From: Melastoma dodecandrum
Lineage: Eukaryota; Streptophyta; Magnoliopsida; Myrtales; Melastomataceae
Assembly (NCBI GenBank): GCA_029817715.1
Contig: JARUPY010000605.1
Location: 1,054,001-1,118,000 of the forward strand
DNA: 64,000 nucleotides
Direction of reading: 5' to 3'
Both the position numbers and the translations under genes were made by a program. The notes beneath the pieces were generated by a model. The model was not told the origin of the DNA and did no database searches. It saw only the letters and a list, made by a program, of their open reading frames with translations. Position 1 is the stretch's first letter. Every line of letters begins with the position of its first letter. Below, piece by piece: positions 11,374 through 22,400 of this stretch.

Positions 11374-12298
11374 CTACTCAGTTGCATCCACGTGCTGTGC
11401 TTTCTCGGCTTGTTTCAACTTCTCCAGTTCAGTAATTCTTGTGTCTAAGGAGTCGTGGAGGCTTTTCATCTGCAGGGGATGGAGCAAACTCATTAATGAT
11501 TTGCTATCAAGAAACGAACTTCTTGTGTGGAAAGACAGAATTATGGGGTGCTACAACTTAGAATCGCCATGGTCGGAAAAAGGTTATTCCTCAACAAAAC
11601 TAAATCCGTCAAGCCCACCTGGCTCCTCAACAATAAAATAGAGAGAAAAAGAAACATCGGCATTACTTTATCCAGGGATCAAATAACTGGAAATGGTGCG
11701 ATAATGATTCTGATTGAATTTGGTATTAGCAAAGCAGGAGAATGCCTGAGTTATCCAGACTTAACACTCCCATTGGACTCCTAATTCCCATGAATGCCGT
11801 CCATGTGGAACAAGGACAAGATTGATCCTCAATGGGAAAATATACAAAAATAATTATGCTCAATGAGACCATGCACGCAATCGAATCTCAATCCTAGTAG
11901 TTCCTACAGGCAATTCTCACAGAGAAAACAACTCATAGATCCAAATCACTTTCTTCTTTCGCCCTAATTTGACGAAACAAAAACATCCTCCAGATCAAGC
12001 TTTACTGCGCGCTCAAGACATCGGCATCTTCTTCTCAGCACCAACAAATCAAAACCCCTCGATTCCGAGATCTTCCGCTGACTAAATCAACGAGGCATCG
12101 ACAACCCTATCGAAACTAAAGCAGAAAAGAGAAAAGCGGGACGACGACGGGGACGAGGATGATGGAGAAGCGAACCTGACGAGAAACGGACTCGTGAGCG
12201 ACCTTGTAATCGTCGTGGAGTACGTACAGTCCGACGAACGAGGACACGGCCGCTCCGGCGAAGAATGACGCCAACCGAACCCTGAAAACGTACCCCAT
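11374..12298 (-). CDS. Small 72-residue single-pass membrane protein
   Basis: Two exons on the minus strand, 12298-12176 and 11469-11374, join in phase to give 72 residues. The N-terminus (MGYVFRVRLASFFAGAAV) leads into one hydrophobic segment ending SFVGLYVLHDDY. After the 706-base intron comes a short charged helix, SLDTRITELEKLKQAEK, that is likely coiled coil. Short plant proteins of this shape are annotated only as hypothetical. The conserved splice join and in-phase coding support a real gene. Function is unknown; a mitochondrial or other organelle membrane is possible but not shown. Confidence 0.7.
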
Positions 12299-12679
12299 TT
12301 CCCCTCACTTCCGTCCCCCCCACCACCGTCCACCTTCCTCCTGTCCTCGAGGGGCGCCCGAAACTTATGGCGTGTCTGGGCCGGGCCTTTCGTAATAACG
12401 GACTGTTTGTCAACCACAACCGTCGCACGTTCCGCCAAAAAACGAAAGAGGAAAAGGTTCAACCAACCGCTAAGTTTGATTTGATTAGTGGCGTGGCAGT
12501 GCCGGGGAAATGGGTCGAGCCCGGAGGATAGTTCCCTTTTACCCCCGTAAAACAAAAAATTTTGTCCTATAAGGGAGTAAGTTTCAATATTCCCTTTTCA
12601 CCGCACCTCCATTTTTTTACTTTCGCTATTACCTTAATTTAGCCAAAAATTTTGAAAAATTTTCAATTAAGTCCTTTAA

Positions 12680-14823
12680 ATGGCCGGAGAAGGAAAATTT
12701 TTTAAAAATCCTTCTGAAACTCCTTCTCAATTGGAGTTCGTCCCAGAGTCTAGATTGTCTCCCTTTGGAATTAGTAAGAGTATAAATGATATTTTAACTC
12801 AGCTAACAATTGAGGGGAGTACAAAAACTCTAGAAAGCCGAAACCAAATGGCAAAGGAAGTAGGCTCTATAGTAAATAACATGCTAGACGCTCTGGAAAG
12901 GGAAAGAAGTTTAAAAATGCCTGAAGCCGAGGCGACTTCTGGACTGGAGAGTACTACAGGAAAACCAGTCGAAAGGTTGAATCTGGGAGGAAGAAATTCC
13001 AAACAGAATCAAGGCAGAAGTGTAAATGAAATGTTTAAGGATTCAGTAGCTCCTTACATTTTAGATGCACATAAGCGAAATGCAAATTTGAACTCCCAAA
13101 GTGGGGAATTAGCAAAAGACTTAAGGAAAGCCTTAGGTTTGGCAGAAGATGCTCCAGTTCATCTAGACAATCGAACTTTTAACGAACTGGTAACTGCGAA
13201 GAGGGAAATTTACAGGCCCGATTATCCTTATAGAACTAAACAAGAGTTTGTTCCAAGGGATAATGTTTTGAAGCATATAATTACCCTGGTGCTTTTCTGG
13301 ACATAGATTGTAAAAAACACGTATCTGAAAAGATAGATGAGTGGTTATCACTAATTCGAATGTCTGCGTCTGCTGGGATATTATCCCCTGGATCAGTTTA
13401 TGAATTATGTGTTGTAGCCCTCATGGGAACGGCGCAGAAATACTGGAAATCTTTGGTGGCACATACTGACATCAAAGAAAAGATAGATCAAGCGCTGACC
13501 GTTGATGGTGTATTAACAATCATCGCTGATGCATTAAAACGTGAGTTCTGTAGTTTTTCATTATCCACTGAGACTGTGGAAAAAGTGCAATCGTTGACTG
13601 CTCTTGTAAAACTACAGATCTGTGATATGTGCTGGTTTGATAGCTACGTATGTGAATTCCAGAAGTATTATTACAATCTGGACGTAGTCTCTCAACAGTT
13701 CATATTGGGAACCTTTTTTGCAAAAATTCCAGAACCCTGGCCGGAAGTTGCGCAAAAGGCCTATAAATTACTTCTGAGTGAGGAAAAGATTGTCTTTGGA
13801 CTCGGATGGAAAATTCAGGCGGTTAAGTACGCGATGAGGAAAGCGTGTACTGAGCTCCAAGTTAAGGAGGCGGCTAAGAAGCTGCCATACCTAAACAAGA
13901 GCTGTTGTTCTCAGATAGAGTATGTATCTGGAAGGTATGGATGCGATACTCAAGCAGAATCTGAAAGAACAAGAAACTTTCCAAAGAAGAAAAAATTTGA
14001 TGGATACAACAAAAGGAAAGTTTGGCCGAAGAGAGACTTCCAGAAGAAACAGAAAGGAGGTCCTGCTTACAAACCAAGAAGGTTTGTGAGGAGACGGACA
14101 AACCTTAAGGATAAAGATAGGATCGAAGCCTTTAAGCGAAAGCATGGCAGAGAACCTAAATGTCCAAAAGGAAAACCGTTGAGCAACTGCAATTGTTGCT
14201 GGTTTTGTGGATCAATAACCCACAAAGCGGATACTTGTCCTCAGAAGAACCAAAGGAGAGAAAGACTCCGAATGGTGTTTCTGGATGACAGGAGACATGA
14301 GGAAGAAATCCTGGCTTATGAACCTATAGATGAGCAGGATATTTCTGACTTGGACTCGAAAGTAGAATCTATCTATGAAGTTGTATCAAATTATGATACA
14401 GACTCAGAGGATGATTCTGATCTCTGGAAAATGCATCTGTTCATGATGAGAGCAGAGCAAAATGGAGATGGTGATGAGATGGTTCCCTTGGAAGCATCGA
14501 ATCAGGTATTGGAGGAATCCCACCAGTACGAAGATCCATCCCAATCAGTGCTGGAATGGAGGTTGCCTAATGTTAATGTGAGGGAAGTCTATAATGTGTC
14601 GAGATTTAATTTTAGATCGATAATAGACATCTCACAAACAGAAGCAACGGCTCAAGTTACAAGCACGAAACTTGAGACTTTGGATATCCCATTACTCATT
14701 GTACAACGCATTAGGGAAACCATGCAACATGCGAGAGGTACACATTGGGTTAATCCAAGTAGGATTGATTCCACTATTTCATCTTCCAGCGGACAGTCCT
14801 GTGGTAGCAGTTGTAATCGATAA
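12680..14823 (+). pseudogene. Caulimovirid capsid-like ORF, frame-broken
   Basis: Two adjacent frames, 12680-13306 and 13360-14823, read as one protein region interrupted by a frameshift near 13285. The second part has a basic block followed by one CCHC zinc knuckle (14197-14238, pattern C-x2-C-x4-H-x4-C), then a long acidic region. This arrangement is typical of pararetrovirus coat proteins, where the knuckle binds pregenomic RNA. The protein is not intact as encoded here. Confidence 0.65.
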
Positions 14824-14892
14824 ACGATGGCGAGAGTTTAGAGATCAGCTGATATCAGGTATACAGGCCAATCTTGCACACGGCCTTGTATG

Positions 14893-15060
14893 GTTCCATA
14901 TGTAAAAAGGTTTATGAGTCTGAACCTCAAGGAGGCTAGACAGACTAGACTATTGAGGTTGCAAGAGTGGTTTAGCTATTATAAATTCGATGTTGAGTAT
15001 ATCTCTTCAGAGAAAAACATAATAGCCGACTCTCTTTCTAGAGAACTTGCAGATGGATCC
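14893..15060 (+). pseudogene. RNase H C-terminal fragment of pararetrovirus pol
   Basis: About 50 residues contain the block LRLQEWFSYYKFDVEYI followed by the ADSLSREL end motif that closes caulimovirid RNase H domains. Nothing recognisable as protease or reverse transcriptase lies between this and the capsid-like ORF, so an internal deletion joins them near 14820-14890. Confidence 0.7.
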
Positions 15061-15835
15061 CGCAGCAAAGAAGAAGATCTGCTGGAGATGCAAGCAGGAG
15101 GGACACTCCAAGAAGGTATGTCCTAATCCTATCAAGAGGGAAAGTGAGCATAGTGATGCTGGTTTAAATTCTGGAACGAAATCAGCTTTGTGCTGGCAGT
15201 GTAAGCGACCTGGACATAGATCATTCGAATGTCCCAGTAAGCTGAAAACTGCGGATGCCCAGAAGGGTGTGGCTAATCTCAAGGAGAAGGTATTAACCAA
15301 CTCCAAGAGACAGGCGGAAACAGATCTCCAGAAGGAGATGGTTGATCCTAAGAAGAAGGCCCCGACTAACTTCAAAGGAAAGACGAAAGATGATTCCCAG
15401 AAAGGAATGGCTGAACCAGAGGAAAAGGTAATAACCAATTCCAAAGGGAAAGCGGAAAAAGATTCCCAGAAGGGAATGACAGGTCCTAAGGGTAAAGACG
15501 ATGTCAAGCCCAAAGGAAACATGAATGAAGATCTTCAAGAGAAGATGGCTGATCCGGAAGAGGTAAGCCCTAAAGGAAAAGCGAAAATGACAGATCTGAA
15601 GGAAGAAGCTCAGGCTGATTCCCAGGAGAAAGCCAGAAAGAAAAAGAAAGCAAAGCAGCTGAAGTCTTCTGGTCCCAAGAAGGACGGTAAGGTTGAAGAA
15701 CCTTGGTGGTCTCCTTTGACCATGGAGCAGTTTAATTACTACCGTAACCATTTGACCAAAGAGCAGAAAATCTCTATAAACCAAGCTGTAAAATCCTACA
15801 AAGCTTTGTTACAAAGCAAGGAGGAACAAAAATAA
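15053..15835 (+). CDS. Viral-remnant ORF with two CCHC knuckles and Lys-rich repeats
   Basis: A 260-residue open frame starts at the ATG at 15053 and overlaps the end of the RNase H fragment in another frame. Residues 10-23 and 47-60 form two CCHC zinc knuckles. They are followed by about ten loose repeats of roughly 13 residues rich in Lys, Gly, Asp and Gln, then a basic stretch and a more ordered C-terminal part. It is probably a nucleic-acid-binding protein. It stays open although neighbouring viral frames are broken. Expression is unknown. Confidence 0.5.
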   Translation: MDPAAKKKICWRCKQEGHSKKVCPNPIKRESEHSDAGLNSGTKSALCWQCKRPGHRSFECPSKLKTADAQKGVANLKEKVLTNSKRQAETDLQKEMVDPKKKAPTNFKGKTKDDSQKGMAEPEEKVITNSKGKAEKDSQKGMTGPKGKDDVKPKGNMNEDLQEKMADPEEVSPKGKAKMTDLKEEAQADSQEKARKKKKAKQLKSSGPKKDGKVEEPWWSPLTMEQFNYYRNHLTKEQKISINQAVKSYKALLQSKEEQK

Positions 15836-16171
15836 AGGGTAAATAGTGAGTATGCTAAGGAGGAAGCTAAGTTTAAAGCTTTCATTGGCGAGCAATTATT
15901 CTGAAGGAAGAACATCCTGACGATGCGGCTGACATAGAGTACGACGAGTATTTCAATTACGAGATACCCGTAACACTCGAAGGTAATCCTCAAACTCAGG
16001 AGAACCTTGAGGAAGTAATTCCTGAAGGAAGTTCAATTGAACCTGGTGAGCAAGCTCATGATGACGAAGGTCATGAAGATCTAGACAGATCTTGGTTTTT
16101 TGATTTAGACTCTTTCGAAGATGGATCCCTATCTTGGGATGTCACTGTTGTGTGTGGATGACTTATGGGAG
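15836..16171 (+). other. Decayed viral coding sequence left of the SINE
   Basis: The stretch keeps an acidic, open-looking composition (many GAA, GAG and GAT codons), but stops break it. It probably continued into the sequence right of the SINE at 16384 before the SINE inserted. Confidence 0.4.
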
Positions 16172-16183
16172 GTATTAAAAGGA
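16172..16183. repeat. Left target-site duplication of SINE
   Basis: GTATTAAAAGGA at 16172-16183 is repeated exactly at 16372-16383 on the other side of the SINE. Confidence 0.85.
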
Positions 16184-16371
16184 TTTTTTTTTTGGTTGCC
16201 CGCCCGATTTCCGGAGCTTCGCTCCGACTAATTCGGACTCGACCCGGATAGGACACCTGGCTATGGTGAGTGAGTCTTCCAACAGGGGTGTCTGCGTACG
16301 GTAGGTTTCGAACCCGAGACCTCCTTAAGCGAATCCAAACTCCTTACCACTTGGACCAACCCCATGTTGGT
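16184..16371 (-). mobile_element. tRNA-derived SINE, minus orientation
   Basis: This is a 188-base insertion flanked by a perfect 12-base target-site duplication. Read on the minus strand it starts near 16371 with a tRNA-like A box (TGGTCCAAGTGG), has a B box GGTTCGAAACC at about 16306-16316, and ends in an A-rich tail seen as a T run at 16184-16192. These are the RNA polymerase III internal promoter and retroposition marks of a plant SINE. It is nested in the pararetrovirus remnant and splits one of its frames. Confidence 0.87.
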
Positions 16372-16383
16372 GTATTAAAAGGA
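16372..16383. repeat. Right target-site duplication of SINE
   Basis: Exact copy of the 12-base sequence at 16172-16183. Confidence 0.85.
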
Positions 16384-16526
16384 ATTACCAAACTCAAATT
16401 AAGTTTTTCGCAGCAAAGGCGATTGAGTACATCAAAGATCTGGAAGCCAAGTTAACTTACAAGGCTGCATATGGGGAAGAGTTGTCTAAATCGGTACGAG
16501 ATAGATAACAGATTCTCACAACGACT

Positions 16527-17315
16527 ATGTACATATTACCACTGGAAGTTAAAGACTATGAGACTTCAAAGGTGGTGGTGGATATGAGAGAATCCTCACT
16601 TGAGGAGAACTCTGTACTTCAACCGTATCTACACTGGATATCGGAGAAGTGGCCATCCCTGAGGATTAGTTCAGGTATGGTGGGAGTTGCTTTACCTTAT
16701 TTATATGCGGGGTTTGTTGATATTTTGGAGATCGATATATCAGAACCGGAACAGATAAGCCCACTACCTCATTTGGTAAAGTTCATACTTGGGTGCCTTG
16801 GTTATGGTTCAAAATATGTCACGGCGCTGATTACTAGCACTATGATGGAGGAGGAAGAACATGAGCAATATGGGAAAGTAATCCTTCCCAATATGCAAGT
16901 GTGGGATATCCATCCTAGTGAAAGTAGGCATCTGACAGAACCTCAAAAATAGGACCTCGATCAGAGGGGTTTATGGCACAAGTATTACAAGGATAAGACT
17001 ATAAGAAATGCCATAAAGGTTGAGTTTCTGAAAGATGTGCTGGAGCACATTTTTGCCCGCAAGGAGCTATATTATGTGCTCAGTGACGGGATGACAACTG
17101 TCACAATTCTCCATTCTTATCTCAGCTATGCAGATGAGCAGGCAGGAGAGCGAGGATGGGAGAGAGTTCTGGATCTTCTAGATAGTTTCTGGAAGAAGGA
17201 GAACTCTGAACTGTGTCTCCGGACGGATACCTTCGAGGTCTGGAGTAAGATCGCTGACTACATCGACAAAACCTTAGCACAGAGAATCAAACAAGATGAA
17301 GAGAGAGCCAAATAA
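16527..17315 (+). pseudogene. Viral-remnant ORF of unknown function, TAG-interrupted
   Basis: One reading frame starts at ATG 16527, stops at TAG 16950-16952, and continues open in the same frame to 17315. Together it would span about 262 codons. The second half is helical and charged. No zinc knuckle or enzyme motif is visible. It lies between the knuckle ORF and the promoter-like region of the pararetrovirus remnant. I do not recognise the family. Confidence 0.5.
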
Positions 17316-18004
17316 AATGCTGATCAGGGACTCTTGGAAGGAACTGGCGAGTCTTCACACGCCAGAGAAGAAAGAATCTCCTTAGATGAAGCAGTGATGT
17401 AGAAAGGAGATAACAATTGTATAGAGATAGACTAGGCAATTTTGTAGTCTAGTTAGCTTTTATAAGCTTTGTAAAAGCAGATTATTTTTTACTTTTGAGC
17501 TGGCAAACAGTGTATAGGCACCAGCTTGTTTGTGTATATATTTCATAACCCTCTACCATTTTCGGAGAGGCAATTTAAATAGAGAATTTTCTCTCACATC
17601 TCTCTGAGTCAAAATTCTTTGATTGTTCTCCAGGGATACCTTAAGGAATCAAGAGAAGTTAGAATTAATCAAAATTGATTAAAACTAACTTAAGGTTAGA
17701 TTTGCAAATCGAAACCTTGAAGGAAAGTCTTTAAGACTAAACCTTGTGTTCTGGATGAGGAGTGTCTATATAAGACCCTCGTGGTAAGGGCAGTTGAAAG
17801 ACACAGAAGACCTTCTCCCTCTCACAGATTCTCTAGGTTGAGAAGTGAGTGTCTCTTGAATTCCAATAAGTTGCGGAAGCTTGGTGAACCCCGAAGCTAC
17901 CAACTGGATTGAGGTATGGTAAACATCTTGATTTAAGTTGTTTATGTTTTGAGAAAAAACTTTAATCAAAGAGATTAAAGTGGTGCATTGCACGAGTCAT
18001 TCTT
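17316..18004 (+). promoter_or_regulatory. Pararetrovirus intergenic/promoter-like region
   Basis: This AT-rich noncoding stretch lies between the last viral frame and the leader ORF. It has TATA-like sites at about 17569-17578 (TTTAAATAGA) and 17768-17774 (CTATATAAG context). By position it corresponds to the full-length transcript promoter and the start of the leader in caulimovirids. Activity cannot be judged from sequence. Confidence 0.45.
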
Positions 18005-18334
18005 ATGACTGATTGTCCGAATCCTGAACTATTACATTTAGATCACGGTGTGGGCAAGGATTCTACTACTGGTCTTCTCAATACCATAGTAGATCGTCTT
18101 GAAAATCTATCGGCACAGATATCACAAATATCAAAGCAGATAGAGAGTTATTCTAAGAAATTAGAAGAGCTGACTCTAGTCCAGAGTGAATTCGAGGAAT
18201 ACTTCCTTGAAGGTAAGTCCAATCTCGGATTTACGGCAAGTTCAAAATATTCAAACGAATATTTGAGGTTGGTGGAACGCCGACGACAAAGACAATTGGG
18301 AAAACCTCTTAAGTTCGATTCCTGGCTTGTCTGA
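18005..18334 (+). CDS. Short coiled-coil ORF in viral leader
   Basis: A 109-residue open frame has a clear heptad-like region (LLNTIVDRLENLSAQISQIS) and ends about 70 bases before the primer-binding site. Leader ORFs of this kind occur in pararetroviruses, but this one is not recognised. Confidence 0.35.
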   Translation: MTDCPNPELLHLDHGVGKDSTTGLLNTIVDRLENLSAQISQISKQIESYSKKLEELTLVQSEFEEYFLEGKSNLGFTASSKYSNEYLRLVERRRQRQLGKPLKFDSWLV

Positions 18335-18405
18335 AGAATATCTAGCATGCTGATATCTAAATCTATCTGGAGTTGATTTGCATCGCTTATCTTCAGTTAG
18401 ACAAT

Positions 18406-18417
18406 TGGTATCAGAGC
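18406..18417 (+). other. tRNA-iMet primer-binding site
   Basis: TGGTATCAGAGC matches the 3' end complement of initiator tRNA-Met, the primer used by caulimovirids and many LTR elements. It lies at the right end of the viral segment. Confidence 0.75.
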
Positions 18418-18440
18418 CGCTTAAGTAAAGTTTCCTAATT

Positions 18441-19483
18441 CGATCTTGAAGGATTAATTTTGGGTTAAAAAATTGGTTAAGAAAAGTTTAGGAGAAAACT
18501 GCCGTAAAACGGTAATTTTAAAACTCGCGATCGTAGAAGGAAAAATTATTTTGGGGACCACCATAAAAAGGAACATTTCTCTCGAGCCCGTCAACGGAAC
18601 GAAAGTCAACCGTGTTTGTTTAACTGCGTTATTACGATCATCGTCTTCTAGCATTGTCCCAGTTTTGGGGGGGGTATTTACATTTGATTTGTTTTTTTTT
18701 AATTGGGCTGAGGGTATAGAGAGAAGTAAGAGAAGTCGGCGTGGTTACGTAAAAGTAAAATTAATCCCAGGATAAACATCATCCTCCTGATGTTTTCGGT
18801 CAAAATAAGCGATGCATGTTACGTTATATGATTTGGGTTGGTCACCTACTTCTCCCTGTTCTCTTCGGACCTTCCCAATTCTCCCACTGCCTCTCTGTCT
18901 TGGATCATTGGTACCGAGCTTTTAACCAAAAAGTTAAGGTGTGTCAGCTCCTATTTAATGATGAGTAATTGTAATTAGGAACAGATTAAATTAATTAATT
19001 AAGGGTGTTTTGGGGGAGGACAGACAGCATAACACACTCTCCCCCACTCCAACCCACATACACTGTCCGTCGGCCAAATAAACGCGTCTCCCCCCCCTCG
19101 CCCGACTTCATCCTTTTCCTTCGAATTCTCCGCTGTCTTGTCTACACCGGCCTGCTTCTTCTTCTTCTTCTTCCCTAATTACTACTACTAGTATTGTTTT
19201 ATTAACAACTACTGCTACTTCAACAACAACAATAAATGTGAATGAGTGTTTCTTTTTTCTTTTTAATTTTCTTTCTGTCAAGCTCCAAACTCGATTCTCT
19301 CCCTCTTCTCTTCTCTTGTCTTCTCTTTCCTTTCCTTTTCCTTCCCCACCATCACCATTTTTACTGAAACCCATTTCTCAAAAGACCTTTTCCATCCTCT
19401 TTTCCGTTACCCCCTCCCCCACCCCCCGCGTTGACCATTGACTGCCCCTTAGATCGGACGCACCTCCCTCCCCCACCCCCTCG
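18441..19483. other. CRK promoter and leader region
   Basis: No gene is recognised. A plus frame at 18473-18775 has no domain. The last 400 bases are strongly pyrimidine-rich (TTC and CTC runs), which fits the 5' leader of the kinase gene. Confidence 0.45.
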
Positions 19484-22400
19484 ATGGGGCTGTGCTGCAC
19501 CAAGCAGAAGTCCGTCGCCACCGCCGCCACAACTGTCGTCCCCTCCAACAACCACCACCACCCCGCCACCACTCCGGTTGCGGACCGCGGGAATGATCGC
19601 TCCAAGCCTTCGCCTAGGCGTTCCCCTGCCAGGGTGCCTCCGTCTGCTGAGGCGAACTCCTTCACCGGGAGCCCGTTCGCCAGCCCGCTTCCTGCCGGCG
19701 TTGCCCCCTCGCCTTCCCCCGCCAGGACCCCGCTCAGGAAGTTCAGATGGCCGCTTCCCCCGCCGTCCCCTGCCAGGCCGATCATGTCCGCGATCGCCAA
19801 GAGGGAGGCCGGCCGGGGCGGGCCGAAGAACGGTCCCATTGCAGAGGAGCGGATCGAGGGGGAGGGGGACGCGGAAGGGGAAGGGGAGCCGCAGCTGGAT
19901 AAGTACTTTGGGTACGGGAAGAATATCGGGGCGAAGTTCGAGCTTGGTAAAGAAGTTGGGAGAGGGCATTTCGGGCACACGTGCTGGGCCAAGGGGAAGA
20001 AAGGGGAGCTCAAAGGGCTGACTGTGGCCGTAAAGGTCATTTCTAAAGCTAAGGTGCGTTGTGGTATGTGTTTTCCTTCATTCGCTGGGTAATGGAATGT
20101 GGTCGCAGTCTCTTGAAGGCATACCGTGCCAGAAAATCGTAAGTATGAATGAATTTGATTTCGCGAGTTAGTTCGTCCAATATGGTTGCCTGGAGAATTA
20201 TGAACTGGGCAAAGTCGCGCTGCCGTTGCACGAATAGCATCTCTACTGGATGAAGCTAGTGATCTTGGCCGTGGAAGGCAGATTCATTGCGTTGTTGCTC
20301 GCAGTGACGTGATCCAGTTTTGGCTTGCTCCAATATGTTTAAGAGAGCTCATTCGATGAGACGATGATTGCCATAATAGCAATGCAAGCGAAAAGTATAT
20401 AGATAGAATCCTGCCAACTGTCAAGTAGTTAATTGATCTAAGAGAGCTCCAAGAGGAAATTAGCTCAGTTATACGATTTTTGGTGACATGCAGCTATTGG
20501 TGCATTCCCTTTGTTACTTAGATTTTTATCCAGAATTTACTAGTCTTTCTCTAAGTGGTACTCGATCCCTTTGAACTGAAAAGGTGATTGCACCTTCGTA
20601 ATATATGGGAAGGCTACAAGCAGGTCCTGGATAGTTGGGGAGTTCCCGTTATGAATGGGGCAACTCCACAGAGGAAATGATTAGTGTATTTGGATTTTGA
20701 TTGTTTTCTATAAGATGTTTGTGCTTGATTTCTTACTTTTTCCGAGTTATTGTTTAGCTGCACGGATATTTCTAGGGTTCCTGTGAACATGATGCTTAGG
20801 GGAAGTATCATATTATGGATGAAGGTGTTGTTCAAAATCCTATTCGAATGTGATGCGATCCAACTGTCCTGTAGGCTTCTCCTTATAATAGATGGCAATT
20901 CTTTGACGCTAATGGTCGTTTGTCTTGCTGGTGGATCACAAATGGCATTCTCTCCGTCCTAATTCCAATCCCAAGTTCCTTTTCCTTTTTGGCATTGTGT
21001 TGATGACAGCTGGGTATTGTTTGACTCAGGGATCTTTTAGGAAGTGTACTGATCTAATCTGTCAGTAATCATGCCAAGAAGTGACAGTGTTTGTTCTGCA
21101 GATGACAACAGCAATATCGATTGAAGATGTCCGTCGAGAGGTCAAAATTTTGAAGGCCCTCTCAGGGCATCGGCATCTAATAAAGTTTTATGATGCTTTT
21201 GAAGACGTGAATAACGTCTACATAGTCATGGAGTAAGCATTTTCTTAATTTCATCATAATTTAAACCTTGAAAGCTTAATGCGTATTCGATTCTAATCTA
21301 TACATCGATGTTCTGTATAATGATGTTTCCTACACTTTTTGTAGATTGTGTGAAGGAGGAGAGCTGCTGGACCGAATTTTATCCAGGTAATATTTCAGTT
21401 TTTCACAAGAGATGTTGACTTCTTTGTTGTAGTGGTCAATGAATTATCGGTGATTTCTTTTCTTATGGCTTGCTGCTGTAGAGGTGGGAGATATAGAGAA
21501 GACGAGGCCAAACCAATTGTTTTGCAGATTTTGAGTGTAGTTTCTTATTTTCATCTTCAAGGTGTTGTGCACCGTGACCTAAAGCCCGAGGTTTGTCTTT
21601 TCAGATTAATCCTGCCTAGTGTCTATTCTCGGACAATGGATTTCTCTTAATTCAGTCAACTTTTTCTCCATGACCTTTGCTTCAGAATTTCCTTTTCACC
21701 ACAAAAGATGAGGATGCTCCAATGAAGATCATAGATTTTGGCCTGTCTGATTTTATCGGGCCAGGTAGTTTGTGATTCTTGCCCGTGAACCTTCGCATTT
21801 GCGGTAACTTGTTATTAATATTCTTTCACCTCCCATAAGCCCCTTACATGACAATGCTTGGATGCAAGACACCTTTTGTTTTGGTAGGCGGCTTACCTTA
21901 AAGCAATTAATGTGGAGTGACTCTCCACACACATCCAAAATCACGTTACTCTACCTTGTAATCTCTGTGTGCTTTTCTTGTTTGGTTGATTTTTTTGGCG
22001 ACTGTGTCTATACTATAATCCCATTATCACATAAGTTATCTATTGAATGTGTCAGTTGAGTTAAGATTAGCTCCTTTTTCATTTTGAAATGTCATGGAAA
22101 CTTGCCTTGTGTCAGTCCCCCTACAAACAGGCTGCATAATAAATTTGAGGGAGATGTTAATGACAGAAGTTGTCGATGCTCTTTTGTTGGACATGCATCA
22201 CTTTCTCAACATGGAAAACAGTCAATTGTGGCTTTTACTTACATAGATTGTTTCTGCTTGACAGGTCAGCGGCTAAGTGACGTTGTTGGCAGTGCTTATT
22301 ATGTTGCTCCTGAAGTACTGCATAGATCATATAACCTCGAAGCAGACATGTGGAGTATTGGCGTCATCACATACATATTGTTATGTGGAAGCAGACCATT

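Larger units (their letters stand above)
12680..18440 (+). mobile_element. Endogenous pararetrovirus (Caulimoviridae-like) remnant
   Basis: This segment of about 5.7 kb keeps, in plus-strand order, a capsid-like region with a CCHC knuckle, the tail end of an RNase H domain, a Lys-rich protein with two CCHC knuckles, another open region, an AT-rich promoter/leader-like stretch, and a tRNA-iMet primer-binding site near its right end. It lacks LTRs and any integrase, which fits a caulimovirid rather than an LTR retrotransposon. The protease and reverse transcriptase are absent, and the frames carry stops and shifts, so it is a dead copy. Borders are approximate. A relation to florendo- or petuvirus-like groups is possible but unproven. 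Confidence 0.75.

Noticed and set aside
16300..16371. Possible functional tRNA gene
   Set aside because: A and B boxes are present but the cloverleaf does not close, and a tail plus TSD show a SINE.
16270..16455. 61-codon plus frame over the SINE
   Set aside because: It lies mostly within the SINE, so it is not a gene.
19361..20040. Long minus-strand frames opposite CRK exon 1
   Set aside because: They are GC-driven shadows of the kinase N-terminus with no domain.
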